A DNA stretch of 53,024 bases from Bradyrhizobiaceae bacterium (lineage in GTDB: Bacteria > Pseudomonadota > Alphaproteobacteria > Rhizobiales > Aestuariivirgaceae), in contig CANJMQ010000020.1 of the NCBI GenBank assembly GCA_947475225.1, positions 1 through 53,024 on the forward strand. The letters run 5' to 3'. Made by a program: the position numbers and the translations under genes. Numbering within the stretch: the first letter of the stretch is position 1; each line of letters opens with the position of its first letter. This document shows, in pieces, positions 38,301 through 46,835 of the stretch. The notes under the pieces were generated by a model. The model did no database searches and had not been told where the DNA came from. It saw nothing but the letters and a program-made list of their open reading frames with translations.

Positions 38301-38869
38301 TCCTGGGAGACGAGCAGTCGGGCCATATCAAGGAAGTTGGCTACGAGCTCTACCAGCAGATGATCGAGGAGGCCGTGGCCAAGCTCCGGACCGGCGAGGA
38401 CACGCTGGAGAGCGACGGCCAGTGGTCGCCGCAGATCAACATCGGCACCTCGGTGCTGATCCCCGAGTCCTACGTCGAGGACCTGCAGGCTCGCCTCGGC
38501 CTTTACCGGCGCCTCGCCGATCTGCACGATCAGCAAGCCGTCGACGGCTTCGGAGCCGAATTGCGCGATCGCTTCGGCCCGTTGCCGGAGGAGGTCAACC
38601 ATCTCCTCGCTGTGGTGTCGATCAAGCTCCTGTGTCGGACTGCCAATGTTCAGAGCCTCGATGCCGGGCCAAAGGGCGCCGTCATGGGCTTCCGTGGTGA
38701 TGTCTTTGCCAATCCGGGGGCGCTCGTTCAGTGGATCACGGGGCAGGGTAGCAAGGCCAAGCTACGCCCCGACATGAAACTTGTGGTCATGCGGGACTGG
38801 GAGACGCCTGAAGAGCGGCTGAAGGGCACGCGGCAGCTGATGCAGACGCTGGTGAAGCTGGCGGGGTAG
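35396..38869 (+). CDS. mfd: Transcription-repair coupling factor Mfd
   Basis: A 1157-residue Mfd, which pushes stalled RNA polymerase off lesions and recruits UvrA. In order: the UvrB-like N-terminal module (about 1-370), the CarD-like RNA polymerase interaction domain (LVVHVDHGIGRFEGLKTIEV, about 495-515), and the translocase lobes with Walker A GDVGFGKTEVALRSAF near 640, DEEQHFGVKHKERL near 740 and QLRGRVGRS. The TRCF regulatory domain is at the C terminus. The full length is preserved. Translation is coupled to sdhE by a four-base overlap. Confidence 0.97.
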   Translation: MIDLSKLTPRLSQPGRTAVSGVPQGLDAMLLPEIARAVGKRVVVHVAVDDQRAAVLADQLAYFAPKLEVLRFPAWDCLPYDRVSPVADIIARRLATLARLLEPVTKPTVLLTTVPAILQRVVPRSLIEGQSFSAVPGNRVNSDQLIGFLAANGFSRTGTVVDPGDFAVRGGIVDIFPPGSDAPVRLDFFGDTLESIRSFDPESQRTTSTLKRFTLNPANEVLLNDTSIGKFRVAYAGAFGGIDINDPLYESVTAGRKYQGMEHWLPLFYDDLSTLFDYLDDPVITLDHSADEAANARQEQVAEFYNARREALDKKETYGAAPYKPVKPASLYVTEAQWAEAQTNYTVLAFSPFESPNAISFGGRRGRSFAAERAQAGGNVYEAVKAHADDIRRGGRRVAIASWTEGSRERMETILKDHDVAPLAAARDWPEFVSWDKAIAGLIVLGLEEGFETDDFAIVSEQDILGDRMVRRGRRNKKASDFISELSALAPGDLVVHVDHGIGRFEGLKTIEVQGAPHDCLFLSYAGGDRLFLPVENIELLSRYGSDEHGAQLDKLGGGAWQAKKAKLKERILKIAEGLIRTAAARELKPGDVLPPPEGAYEEFAARFPYEETEDQLTAIDAVIEDFQKGRPMDRLICGDVGFGKTEVALRSAFVAAMNGKQVAVVVPTTLLARQHFATFQARFKGLPINIAQASRMVPKKQLDQVKAGIASGDIDIVVGTHALLADSVKFRDLGLMIIDEEQHFGVKHKERLKEMRTNVHVLTLTATPIPRTLQLALSGVRELSLITTPPLDRLAVRTYITPFDPVIIRESLLREHFRGGQSFYVVPRVTDLDEIAAFLRDTVPEVKFRMAHGRMPPTELEDIMTGFYDRKFDVLLSTTIVESGLDISTANTLIIHRADMFGLAQLYQLRGRVGRSKQRAYAIFTTPANKTLTQTADKRLKVLQSLDSLGAGFTLASHDLDLRGAGNLLGDEQSGHIKEVGYELYQQMIEEAVAKLRTGEDTLESDGQWSPQINIGTSVLIPESYVEDLQARLGLYRRLADLHDQQAVDGFGAELRDRFGPLPEEVNHLLAVVSIKLLCRTANVQSLDAGPKGAVMGFRGDVFANPGALVQWITGQGSKAKLRPDMKLVVMRDWETPEERLKGTRQLMQTLVKLAG

Positions 38870-38875
38870 CGAGCC

Positions 38876-39520
38876 TCAACCCTCTGTCACTTCCGCCGCC
38901 ACACGGTTGATCGCATCGACCAGAACGTCTGGGGACTGCGCGCCCACCAGTGCATAGCTCTGTGCCAGGATGAAGGTTGGCACACCGGTTACGCCGATAT
39001 TCGTCGCGTGTTCGATCTCCGTTTTCGTCTCCGCCACGTCCTGATCGGTATCGAGCAGTTCGCGGATCTGCTGGGCATTGATGCCGGCGTCGCCGGCGCA
39101 GTGGGCGAGCACGTCGCGGTCGCCCAGGTCCTTGCCCTCGCTCCAATAGGCCACGAACAGGCGCTCGACCATTTCGGTCTGGCGTTCAACCGTGTGGGCC
39201 CAGCGGATCAGCCGGTGGGCATCCCGCGTGTTCGGTGTGCGGGTGATGAGATCGAAGTTGAAGGGAATACCCATCTCCTTGCCTGCCTCGATCAACGGGT
39301 CGTGGATGGTCTTGAGGCGCTCGGCCCCAAACTTGTTGAGCATGTATTGATGGCGGTCTAACCCCTCGGGCGGGATGGTGGGATCGAGCATGTAGGGGCG
39401 CCAGCGGATGAACACGTCCTTGTCCATCGCGGCCAGGGCCACGTCGAGGCGGCGCTTCCCGAGGAAGCACCAGGGGCAGATGACGTCCGAGACGACGTCG
39501 ATGGTGAACCGTTCAGGCAT
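38876..39520 (-). CDS. DsbA-family (FrnE-like) thiol oxidoreductase
   Basis: A 214-residue cytosolic DsbA-fold protein. The active-site motif CPWCFLGKRRL is at residues 15-25 and the cis-proline region is ATNIGVTGVPTFIL near the C terminus. There is no signal peptide, which points to the FrnE / 2-hydroxychromene-2-carboxylate isomerase subgroup rather than periplasmic DsbA. Its role is unknown. The start lies three bases after the stop of the upstream acyl-CoA ligase gene, so it is the last gene of that unit. Confidence 0.85.
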   Translation of the reverse strand: MPERFTIDVVSDVICPWCFLGKRRLDVALAAMDKDVFIRWRPYMLDPTIPPEGLDRHQYMLNKFGAERLKTIHDPLIEAGKEMGIPFNFDLITRTPNTRDAHRLIRWAHTVERQTEMVERLFVAYWSEGKDLGDRDVLAHCAGDAGINAQQIRELLDTDQDVAETKTEIEHATNIGVTGVPTFILAQSYALVGAQSPDVLVDAINRVAAEVTEG

Positions 39521-39523
39521 GGC

Positions 39524-40966
39524 TCAAGGCTTCTCCAGCGCTTTCCGGTTGAGCTTGCCGTTGGCGGTTCGCGGGAGCGCGGGCACGAACCAGATCTGCT
39601 TCGGGCATTTATAGGCAGCGAGCCTGTCCCGGATAAAGGCCAGAACGATCTCGTCGTTAACGCGCGAGCCTTCCCGCGGGACAAGGAACGCGGCGATGAT
39701 TGAGGCCGACTCCGACACGCGCCATTCGCGCACACCAGCATCGGCAATATCGGGGTGATGCAGCAGTACCTTCTCAACCTCCAGCGGCGAGACGCGGAAG
39801 CCCCCTGCATTCATCATGTCGTCGATGCGGCCATGGCACCAGACATAGCCGTCGGCGTCGAACGCGGCGGTGTCGCCCGTGGCGAACCACTCATCTGCAA
39901 AACGGTCCTCACCCCAGTAGCCGAGAAACAGGCCAGGGTCGGTTCGATGGACGGCGATTTCGCCATCTTCCAGGATTTTCACGGACCGGCCCGTCTGGGG
40001 CTTGCCGGGCGATCCCGGCCGGATCGGCACCGAAGGCGAGGAGGAGATGTAGGTTGAGATCTCGCTCATCCCCAGCGCCTCGTAAAGTTCGGTTCCCGTC
40101 TGCTCGCGCCAGCCATCGAGGATGGGGCGTGCCAGCGTCTCCCCCGCTGTCAGTCCGTGGCGGAGGGTGGAGGCAGGCTGGAAGCCGGCGCGCAGCAGGT
40201 GCCGGTATATGCCCGGTACTGAAGCCATGATGGTGACGCCGTGCCGGGCGATGAGTTTCGCCCACACGGTATCATCCTTCGCGCCCGTGTAGACGACGGA
40301 GGTGCAGCCGTTGGCGAAGGGGTCAAACAGGCCGGTGCCCAGCGTGTAGGTCCAGTTGAAGGCGCCGGTGTGCAACATCACGTCCGAGCTGCTGATGCCG
40401 TACCAGCCCTCATACATCGGCCGCCGCCCCCAGATGGCGCGCTGTGCGTGCAGTACACCCTTCGGCGTTCCGGACGTGCCGGAGGTGAAGATCATGTAGC
40501 CCGCGTCGTTCGCTGCCGTGTCGGCATAGCGGCCGGGCGGTGCCATCTTAAGGCGTGCGATATCGCCGGGCGCAAGCACGCCGACACCGTCCATTTCGGG
40601 CAGTGCAAGGTCTCCGTCCCAGGCAATGTGGCCAGCGCCACTGAACGCCACGAGTGCCCCCACCTCGCGCGGTGTGAGCAGCGGCGAGGCCGCGATGGGC
40701 ACGGCGCCGATGGCATTTGCGGCGAAGAACATCAGCGCATAGTCGAGCGAATTGCCCATGCGGATGAACAGCCGTGCGCCGGGCTCCAGCCCCAGCTTCC
40801 GCAGACCCTGCGCCATGCGCAGCACGGTGTCCTCCAGCGCGCCGTAGGTCCAGCGCTCGGTGGTGACGCCCTCGACGATCAAGGCGGTCTTGTCGGCGGG
40901 CTTGTCTGCCAGGCAGCAGCGCGTGAGGTTCAGGCGCTCCGGCGGAGGAGCGCCGGTCAAGCTCAC
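39524..40966 (-). CDS. AMP-dependent acyl-CoA synthetase / ligase
   Basis: A 480-residue ANL-superfamily enzyme that activates a carboxylic acid to an acyl-AMP and then a CoA thioester. Motifs in order: the P-loop MIFTSGTSGTPKGVLH, the A5-type YEALGMSEISTY, FATGDTAAFDADGYVWCHGRIDD split by the hinge, and the catalytic lysine in ANGKLNRKAL close to the C terminus. It resembles benzoate/acyl-CoA ligases; the acid is unknown. The GTG start overlaps the stop of the upstream binding-protein gene (GTGA), indicating coupled translation. Confidence 0.88.
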   Translation of the reverse strand: MSLTGAPPPERLNLTRCCLADKPADKTALIVEGVTTERWTYGALEDTVLRMAQGLRKLGLEPGARLFIRMGNSLDYALMFFAANAIGAVPIAASPLLTPREVGALVAFSGAGHIAWDGDLALPEMDGVGVLAPGDIARLKMAPPGRYADTAANDAGYMIFTSGTSGTPKGVLHAQRAIWGRRPMYEGWYGISSSDVMLHTGAFNWTYTLGTGLFDPFANGCTSVVYTGAKDDTVWAKLIARHGVTIMASVPGIYRHLLRAGFQPASTLRHGLTAGETLARPILDGWREQTGTELYEALGMSEISTYISSSPSVPIRPGSPGKPQTGRSVKILEDGEIAVHRTDPGLFLGYWGEDRFADEWFATGDTAAFDADGYVWCHGRIDDMMNAGGFRVSPLEVEKVLLHHPDIADAGVREWRVSESASIIAAFLVPREGSRVNDEIVLAFIRDRLAAYKCPKQIWFVPALPRTANGKLNRKALEKP

Positions 40967-42747
40967 TTGTTGTGCCAGAGTGTCGTTGCCTCGAAGCCGG
41001 GCAGGGGCTGTGCATCGGGACGACCGATGGTGTTCCAGCGGGCTACCCACTGTCCGCCGGCATCGAAGAACGGCACCATGTAGAAGCCCGAGACCAGTAG
41101 CCGGTCTTCGGCATGGACGGCCGCCACGAATTCCTCGCGCGACTTGGCGTCGAGCATGGACTGGATGGCGTGGTCCACGGCGGGGTCGGCTATTCCTGGG
41201 TAGTTGCGGGTACCTTGCACGGTGCGGCCGTCGGACCCGTAATAGAGCACCTGCTCATTACCGGGCGACAGCGAGTTGAACCAGGTGGCTGGGATCATGT
41301 CATAGTCGTAGGTCCCCTGCAGTGAGGTGAACTGCGCCGCGTCGATGATGCGTACATTCACTGTAATGCCAATGGTCTGCAGGGTGCGCTGGTAGTGAAG
41401 CGCGATCTTCTCCTGGTCGCGGTCCTTGACGAGTATGGTGAAGGTGAATGGTTCGCCCTTGGCATTGACCAGGCCTTGGTCGCCCATCGTCCAGCCCGCC
41501 TCGGCCAGCAGCCCAACCGCCTTCCTCAGTAGCTTGCGGTCGCGGCCCGACGCGTCGCTGACGGGAAGTTTGTAGCTGCCATCGACGAAGTCTTGACGAA
41601 GCTTTGCTGCTGCATCACCCAGCACCTTCTTCTCGGCAGCATCCACCGGCTTTCCCTGGGAGGACAGCTCGGAGCCACTATAATAGCCATATGTCCGGCG
41701 ATAGGCATTGTTGAACAGATTGATGTTGGCCCATTCGAAATCAAAGGCCATCACCAGCGCCTCACGTACGCGGGGGTCCGCGAAGATGGGGCGGCGGGTG
41801 TTGAAGATGAAGCCCGATGCAGGAGCTGGAGTCTTCTGTTCTACCTTTTCCAGCGTGATCTTGCCGTCCTTCGCGGCCGGAAAATCATAACCGGTGTTCC
41901 AGCGGCCTGGATCGGTCTCGATGCGCACATCGGCGAGGCCTGACTTGAAGGCCTCGAAGGCGGCATTGGCGTCGCGGTAATAGTCGAAGCGCACCGTGTC
42001 GAAGTTCCACAGGCCCTTGCTGATCGGCAGGTCCTTGCCCCAGTAGTTCGGATCCTTCTTGAATGTGATGGTCTCTCCGGCCTTGATCTTGTCCATGACA
42101 TAGGGACCGGAACCCACCATCGGGTCGAGCGTGGTCTGCGCGAAGTCCTTGCCCTGCCACTGGGCCTTGGCAAGGATCGGCATCAGACCGACGATCATCG
42201 GCAGTTCGCGGTCGCCCGATTCCTGGTGGAAGGTAACCGTATGGTCGTCCGGCGCCTCGACCTTGGTGATCTTGGAATAGGAGTTCTTGAAGTTGGGCCG
42301 CCCCTTGTCGCGCAGCGTTTCCATGGAGAAGACGACGTCCGCGGCGGTGACCGGCGTGCCGTCGGAGAATTTCGCCTGAGGTCTGATCCTGAAGGTGAAG
42401 GTCTGGCGGTCATCCGAAACGTCAATCGTCTCGGCCACAAGGCCATAGAGCGAGAAAGGCTCGTTCCAGTTTCGCCCAAGCAGGCTCTCGAACACGTAGG
42501 TTCGCGTGCCAGTGACGGGCTGGCCCTTCACAATGAACGGGTTCACGCTGTCAAAGGAGCCAGTGATCGCTTGCTTCAGTTCTCCGCCCTGGGGTGCATC
42601 CGGATTGGCATAGGGCAGACTCTTGAAGTCCGGCGGCAGCGCGGGGTCGCCCAGCATGGCGATGCCGGGTTTGGGTTCGGCCATGGCAAGCGAGGCGAAG
42701 GCCAGTAAGGCGGTGGCGAGGAGGGCGGTGCGGCGGAGATGAGTCAT
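40963..42747 (-). CDS. Periplasmic solute-binding protein of ABC transporter family 5 (YejA-like)
   Basis: A 594-residue family-5 extracellular binding protein with a signal peptide (TALLATALLAFASLAMA, cleavage about residue 23). The family features DPDAPQGGELKQ-type N terminus (here NPDAPQGGELKQ), YVFESLLGRNWNEPF, and FSDGTPVTAADVVFS are present. Later segments (SELSSQGKPVDAAEKKVLGDA) look like YejA, which binds peptides such as microcin C. No permease or ATPase gene is adjacent, so it is an orphan binding protein. The ATG is preceded by GAGGAA. The gene follows a terminator after homospermidine synthase and is coupled to the acyl-CoA ligase downstream. Confidence 0.88.
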   Translation of the reverse strand: MTHLRRTALLATALLAFASLAMAEPKPGIAMLGDPALPPDFKSLPYANPDAPQGGELKQAITGSFDSVNPFIVKGQPVTGTRTYVFESLLGRNWNEPFSLYGLVAETIDVSDDRQTFTFRIRPQAKFSDGTPVTAADVVFSMETLRDKGRPNFKNSYSKITKVEAPDDHTVTFHQESGDRELPMIVGLMPILAKAQWQGKDFAQTTLDPMVGSGPYVMDKIKAGETITFKKDPNYWGKDLPISKGLWNFDTVRFDYYRDANAAFEAFKSGLADVRIETDPGRWNTGYDFPAAKDGKITLEKVEQKTPAPASGFIFNTRRPIFADPRVREALVMAFDFEWANINLFNNAYRRTYGYYSGSELSSQGKPVDAAEKKVLGDAAAKLRQDFVDGSYKLPVSDASGRDRKLLRKAVGLLAEAGWTMGDQGLVNAKGEPFTFTILVKDRDQEKIALHYQRTLQTIGITVNVRIIDAAQFTSLQGTYDYDMIPATWFNSLSPGNEQVLYYGSDGRTVQGTRNYPGIADPAVDHAIQSMLDAKSREEFVAAVHAEDRLLVSGFYMVPFFDAGGQWVARWNTIGRPDAQPLPGFEATTLWHNK

Positions 42748-42780
42748 GGTTCCTCGAATGCGATGCGAATCGGGAAATAT

Positions 42781-42804
42781 CATGGCCGGGCGAACCCGGC
42801 CATG
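42781..42804 (-). terminator. Terminator after homospermidine synthase
   Basis: A perfect 10-base-pair stem, CATGGCCGGG with CCCGGCCATG, closing a TTCG tetraloop on the minus strand, followed by ATATTTCC. It sits 11 bases beyond the hss stop and 33 bases before the next gene. Confidence 0.7.
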
Positions 42805-42815
42805 AAAGCGGTCGT

Positions 42816-44246
42816 TCAACGCACCAGAATGTTCTGGAACTGCCAGGGGTCCTTGCGGTCCATGTCGTTGGCGAAGAGTTCCACGACCGAGTCCAAGGGC
42901 GTCCAGCCGGTGTAGACGCCGCGCACCGGGCCCAGGTACGGCGACTGGATTTCCATGCAGCGCTTGTAGTCCATCTCGTCGGTCTCGACGATCCCGGCCA
43001 GGGGGTTCTCGATCGCCCAGACCATGCCGGCCAGCACGGAAGACGACACCTGCAGGCCTGTTGCGCTGTTGTGTGGAGCGAGCTTGCGGGCCTCCTCGAT
43101 GGAGAGCTGAGAGCCATACCAGTAGGCGTTCTTCTTGTGCCCATAGAGCAGCACGCCGAGCTCGTCTCGGCCGTCGGCGATCTGGCTCTCGTCGAGCACG
43201 TAGAAATCTTTCGGGTACTTGCCACCGTTGCCCAGCATTTCTACCCAAGATAGAATAGCGTCGTTCGACGGGTGATAGGCATAGTGGCAGGTTGGCCGAT
43301 AGGTGACCTTCCGGCCCGAACGCACGGTGAAATAGTCCGAGATCGAGATCGCCTCGTTGTGGGTGACGAGGAAGCCGAAATGCGGGCCCTCGCCCGGCGT
43401 CCATGTGCGCACGCGCGTGTCCGCTCCCGGGGTCTCGATGTAGATCGCGGCACCGCAGCCTGTCTTGTGGCGCCTGCCCTTCGGCGGCAGCTTCTTCTCA
43501 TGCGTGCCCCAGCCAAGTTCGGCGGGCTGCAGTCCTTCCGAAATGAAGCCTTCGACCGACCAGGTGTTGACAAAGGTGCCGAAGGACTTCGCCTGCCTGG
43601 TGCGCTGGGTGTCGCGTTCGGCCACATGGATACCCTTCACGCCAAGCTTCTTCATCAGCCTGGCCCATCCTTCGCGAGTGGTGGGTTCGGCAACTTTGGT
43701 CTTGGTGGCCTTGGCGATGTCCATCAGCGCCTGCTTGACAAACCACGACACCATGCCGGGGTTGGCCCCGCAGCAGGAAACGGCGGTGGGGCCTGGACCC
43801 AGAGCCTTCTTCAGCGCCAGCATGTGCTCGCGCATTGCATAGTTGGTGCGCTCACCCTGCGGCAGCTTGGTGTTGTAGTAGAAGCCCGGCCACGGCTCGA
43901 TGACCGTGTCGAGGTAAAGCGCGTGGGTCTCGCGGGCGAGGCGCATGATATCGAGGCTCGCGACGTCGACGGAGAGGTTCACGATGAAAGCCGGGCCCGG
44001 TCCGGACGTGAGCAGCGGCTTCAAAACCTGCCGGTAGTTCTTCCGGGTGAGTGCCGCCTTGATGAAGGAGGCTCCCTGCTTTTCGACCAGTTGGCTCCGG
44101 GATGCGTCGGGATCAATGACCGTGATCAGTTTTGGATCACATTTGATGTGGCGGAGGATCAGCGGCAGGGTTCCCCTGCCGATCGAGCCGAAGCCGATCA
44201 TCACGATGGGGCCATTCCACGCGGCGTGCACGGGCCAATTGTTCAT
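42816..44246 (-). CDS. hss: Homospermidine synthase
   Basis: A 476-residue NAD-dependent homospermidine synthase, forming sym-homospermidine from putrescine (or putrescine and spermidine). The N-terminal Rossmann motif is VMIGFGSIGRGTLPL (residues 15-29). Family segments include VSCCGANPGMVSWFVKQAL and HYAYHPSNDAILSWVEMLGNGGKYP. The length matches alphaproteobacterial enzymes (about 477). Homospermidine is a major polyamine in this class. Two small membrane-protein genes lie just upstream on the same strand, and a polyamine-related role for nearby transporters is possible but unproven. Confidence 0.95.
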   Translation of the reverse strand: MNNWPVHAAWNGPIVMIGFGSIGRGTLPLILRHIKCDPKLITVIDPDASRSQLVEKQGASFIKAALTRKNYRQVLKPLLTSGPGPAFIVNLSVDVASLDIMRLARETHALYLDTVIEPWPGFYYNTKLPQGERTNYAMREHMLALKKALGPGPTAVSCCGANPGMVSWFVKQALMDIAKATKTKVAEPTTREGWARLMKKLGVKGIHVAERDTQRTRQAKSFGTFVNTWSVEGFISEGLQPAELGWGTHEKKLPPKGRRHKTGCGAAIYIETPGADTRVRTWTPGEGPHFGFLVTHNEAISISDYFTVRSGRKVTYRPTCHYAYHPSNDAILSWVEMLGNGGKYPKDFYVLDESQIADGRDELGVLLYGHKKNAYWYGSQLSIEEARKLAPHNSATGLQVSSSVLAGMVWAIENPLAGIVETDEMDYKRCMEIQSPYLGPVRGVYTGWTPLDSVVELFANDMDRKDPWQFQNILVR

Positions 44247-44346
44247 TTCATCGAAACTCCTGCGTTTACGTAATTATTCCGGGGCGGGTATAGCGACTGC
44301 CCAACCCATTGCACAGTGAAATTGTGGTGGCTTTGAAAAGGCGACT

Positions 44347-44646
44347 TCAGGCCTTCTGTGAGGCGTAGCGCCACATCTCGTAGCGGATCTTGGCCTTCTT
44401 GTAGGCATCAAACACCGAGATGGCATAGACGAAGAGACCGCCAGCGAGCTTGCCGACGATAGATACCTCAGGCCTCGCCGTGAGGATGGTGAAGGCGCCG
44501 AGCAGAAACATGAAGAACAGGAATATCAATCCGCGATATGGTTCGCGATTGAACACCTGGCCCGATCCCGGCAGCACGATGGCCAGCGCCAGCACTGCGA
44601 GCGGGTTCATCGGTCGGCTTTCAGGTGTGGGTTGGGCAGTGCTCAT
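44347..44646 (-). CDS. Small membrane protein (99 aa)
   Basis: A 99-residue protein with two or three hydrophobic segments (LAVLALAIVLPGSGQVFN, GLIFLFFMFLLGAFTIL, GGLFVYAISVFDAYKKAK) and a charged C terminus. The pattern P-G-x-G-Q in the first helix followed by a second helix and a DAY motif recalls TM2-like or DUF5683-type proteins of unknown function. Its start overlaps the stop of the next gene upstream by four bases, so the two form a coupled pair upstream of hss. Confidence 0.65.
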   Translation of the reverse strand: MSTAQPTPESRPMNPLAVLALAIVLPGSGQVFNREPYRGLIFLFFMFLLGAFTILTARPEVSIVGKLAGGLFVYAISVFDAYKKAKIRYEMWRYASQKA

Positions 44647-45332
44647 CGTTCAGTCTCCAGCCTGGTGGTCAGGTCTTCCCTGAGGTCTATGAGGTAATCA
44701 AGCAGGGGCTTCGCATTGGCGGAAGGGAAGGGTGAAAGGCCCATCTCGCTGTCGCGGAACAGCAGGTAGTTGCCGCGGTTCGCTTCCTCCGCCAGCCAGA
44801 CGATGCGCAGACCTTTTGGCGAGATGAGCAGTTCCTTCGCGTACGGGTTCTCGAGGATTGCTTTGTGTTTCAGCAGCAACTGTCGCGGCGGCAGGAACTC
44901 AGGCGCGTCAGTGCGCACCGAGCAGTCATGCGGGAAGGCAGGGTCCGCAGCCATCTGCACCGGAAGGTCGGTATGCTTCGAGAACAGTTCCACGCCGCGT
45001 GGCCGCATCATGAGGTCGAAGGTGGCCCTCACGGGCAATGGTTCCGGCAAGGTGACCAACAGCCAGAGGCTCGGAAGCTTGCGGAAGTTCAGTGTGTCGG
45101 GCACGACCTGTATGTCGAAGGTCAGGCCGCGGTAGGTGCCCGAAAGGCGGGGGAAGCCGTCGGCGCTGACCTTCTTGAGGCCTCCTGAGAAAAGTGTCTG
45201 CACATCGTCAAGGAAGTTAGCGCGGCGCGCGGCGCGCTCGCGGCTGTCCCTGATGTTGCGTGTGAGCACATAGAGGAAGCCCGTTCCGGCAATTGCCGCT
45301 GCCAGCGCCAGCAGCACATTGGTGTAGCTCAA
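44643..45332 (-). CDS. Membrane-anchored hypothetical protein (229 aa)
   Basis: A 229-residue protein with one N-terminal membrane helix (VLLALAAAIAGTGFLYVL) and a long soluble part. That part looks like a folded alpha/beta domain with strands such as YRGLTFDIQVVPDTL and LWLLVTLPEPLPV. I do not recognise the family. It follows the terminator after the permease and is translationally coupled to the 99-residue membrane protein. The two may act together. Confidence 0.6.
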   Translation of the reverse strand: MSYTNVLLALAAAIAGTGFLYVLTRNIRDSRERAARRANFLDDVQTLFSGGLKKVSADGFPRLSGTYRGLTFDIQVVPDTLNFRKLPSLWLLVTLPEPLPVRATFDLMMRPRGVELFSKHTDLPVQMAADPAFPHDCSVRTDAPEFLPPRQLLLKHKAILENPYAKELLISPKGLRIVWLAEEANRGNYLLFRDSEMGLSPFPSANAKPLLDYLIDLREDLTTRLETER

Positions 45333-45349
45333 TCTCGGGCCCCCGTCAT

Positions 45350-45380
45350 GGAAATGGCCCGCCTCGGATGGAGGCGGGCC
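45350..45380 (-). terminator. Terminator after the APC permease
   Basis: GGCCCGCCTC and GAGGCGGGCC form a perfect 10-base-pair stem with a five-base loop; on the minus strand it is followed by ATTTCC. It starts 30 bases after the permease stop. Confidence 0.75.
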
Positions 45381-45409
45381 AGTCCTGTTTGCGTATCAGG
45401 CCTTTGCCG

Positions 45410-46825
45410 TCAATAGCCGCGCGGACGCGGCCATGGCATGGTGAACTGGTCGCCGCGCTTCACGAAGCGGTAGCGCCAGAAGTGGAACCACAGCGAGACG
45501 ACAACGTAGAAGCCGACCATTGCGATCAGCTGCGTGCCATAGCCGAGGAACACCGCGAAGTAGGTGATGGCGCAGAGGCAGAGCAGCACGATGGCCGGGA
45601 TCGGGTGAAACGGATGCACATAGCCGCGCTTGATGGTGTCAAGCGGCCATTTGCGCCGGAACATGATCACGTTGATCGGCATGAAGGTGTATTCCAGCAG
45701 ACCCGACAGGATCGAGAAGGTGATCACCTGGTCCAAAGGTGCACCCAGCGCGAACAGGATCGCGATGGGAACGAGGAAGATGATCGACCGGAAGGGTGTG
45801 CGGTATTTCGGATGCACCGCGCCGAACCACTGCGGCAGGTAATGGTCGCGGCCCATGGCGAACCATGCCCGCGAGGCATCGTTGATGCAGCCGTTGGCGG
45901 ATGCCATGGTCGAGAACATCGTGCCGATGCCGAGCAGAACCATCAGGAAGGTCGATCCCGACAGGCGGCTGGCGTCGAACAGCGGTGCCACAGAACCGTT
46001 CACGCCATCCCCCAGGAACTCCCACGGCAGGATGCCGGTGCAGATGTACCAGGTAAGGGTGGCGGCGATGAGCAGCGTGATGATGCCGGCCATGGTGCCG
46101 AAGGGAAGGGCGCGCGCGGGGCTGCGAACTTCCTCGGCGGCCTGTGTGGTTCCCTCGATGCCGAGGTAGTACCACAGGCCGAAGTGCATGGCGGCAACCA
46201 CACCGATGGCCCCGTAGGGCAGCGAAGCGCCGCCCGCCATCAGCCCGGCGTGGTGGAGCTGCGTCGTGCCCGTCAGCGTGCTGAGGAACAGCACGATGAT
46301 GGCGACGAAGGCGACAGCCGTGATCACCAGGTTGAAGTTCAGCGTTGCCAGCACGCCGCGATAGTTCAGCCAGGCGAGGAACAGGATCGTCAGCACGATG
46401 AAGGGTGTCTGGTCGAGTGTTCCAGTATAGCCCGAGAGCGCGGCCACCTGGGACACGAGGTAGCCGAGCGTGATGGCATTGGCGGCTTCCAGCATGGTGT
46501 AGGCAAACACCAGGTAGAGGCCGACGTTGAAGGCCATGAGCGGCCCGATGATGTGCTTGGCCTGGGTGTATTGCCCGCCGGCCGCTGCGACGGTGGACGT
46601 CACCTCGGAGTCGATCATGGCCACGCAGGTGTAGAGGAGCCCTGCGAACCAGCAGGCGATCAGGGCTGCATAGGCGCCGCCCTTGCCGACTGCGAAGTTC
46701 CAGCCCATGTATTCGCCGACGAGCACGATGCCGACGCCCAGCGCCCAGACGTGGGCAGGCCCGAGAACGCGCAGCAGGCTGATCTTTTCAACCTTTCCGC
46801 CGGCAGCTTCAGATGCTTTTGCCAT
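45410..46825 (-). CDS. APC-superfamily amine/amino-acid permease (ethanolamine-permease-like)
   Basis: A 471-residue polytopic transporter with about 12 membrane helices. The N-terminal GPAHVWALGVGIVLVGEYMGWNF and SEVTSTVAAAGGQYTQAK are close in feel to ethanolamine permeases of the APC superfamily. Helix 6 is around AMHFGLWYYLGIEGTTQAAEEVRSP and the loop FAMGRDHYLPQWFGAVHPKYRTP is a superfamily hallmark. The substrate could be ethanolamine, a small amino acid or a polyamine; proximity to homospermidine synthase favours a cationic amine only weakly. It is the last gene of a four-gene run whose three earlier members are tiny membrane proteins, an unusual arrangement for this family. Confidence 0.85.
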   Translation of the reverse strand: MAKASEAAGGKVEKISLLRVLGPAHVWALGVGIVLVGEYMGWNFAVGKGGAYAALIACWFAGLLYTCVAMIDSEVTSTVAAAGGQYTQAKHIIGPLMAFNVGLYLVFAYTMLEAANAITLGYLVSQVAALSGYTGTLDQTPFIVLTILFLAWLNYRGVLATLNFNLVITAVAFVAIIVLFLSTLTGTTQLHHAGLMAGGASLPYGAIGVVAAMHFGLWYYLGIEGTTQAAEEVRSPARALPFGTMAGIITLLIAATLTWYICTGILPWEFLGDGVNGSVAPLFDASRLSGSTFLMVLLGIGTMFSTMASANGCINDASRAWFAMGRDHYLPQWFGAVHPKYRTPFRSIIFLVPIAILFALGAPLDQVITFSILSGLLEYTFMPINVIMFRRKWPLDTIKRGYVHPFHPIPAIVLLCLCAITYFAVFLGYGTQLIAMVGFYVVVSLWFHFWRYRFVKRGDQFTMPWPRPRGY

Positions 46826-46835
46826 GGTCAGGTCC

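Noticed and set aside
42748..43404. Long N-terminal extension of the binding protein gene reaching into hss
   Set aside because: The ATG at 42747 gives a clean signal peptide with GAGGAA in front; the extension is an alternative frame of hss and crosses a terminator.
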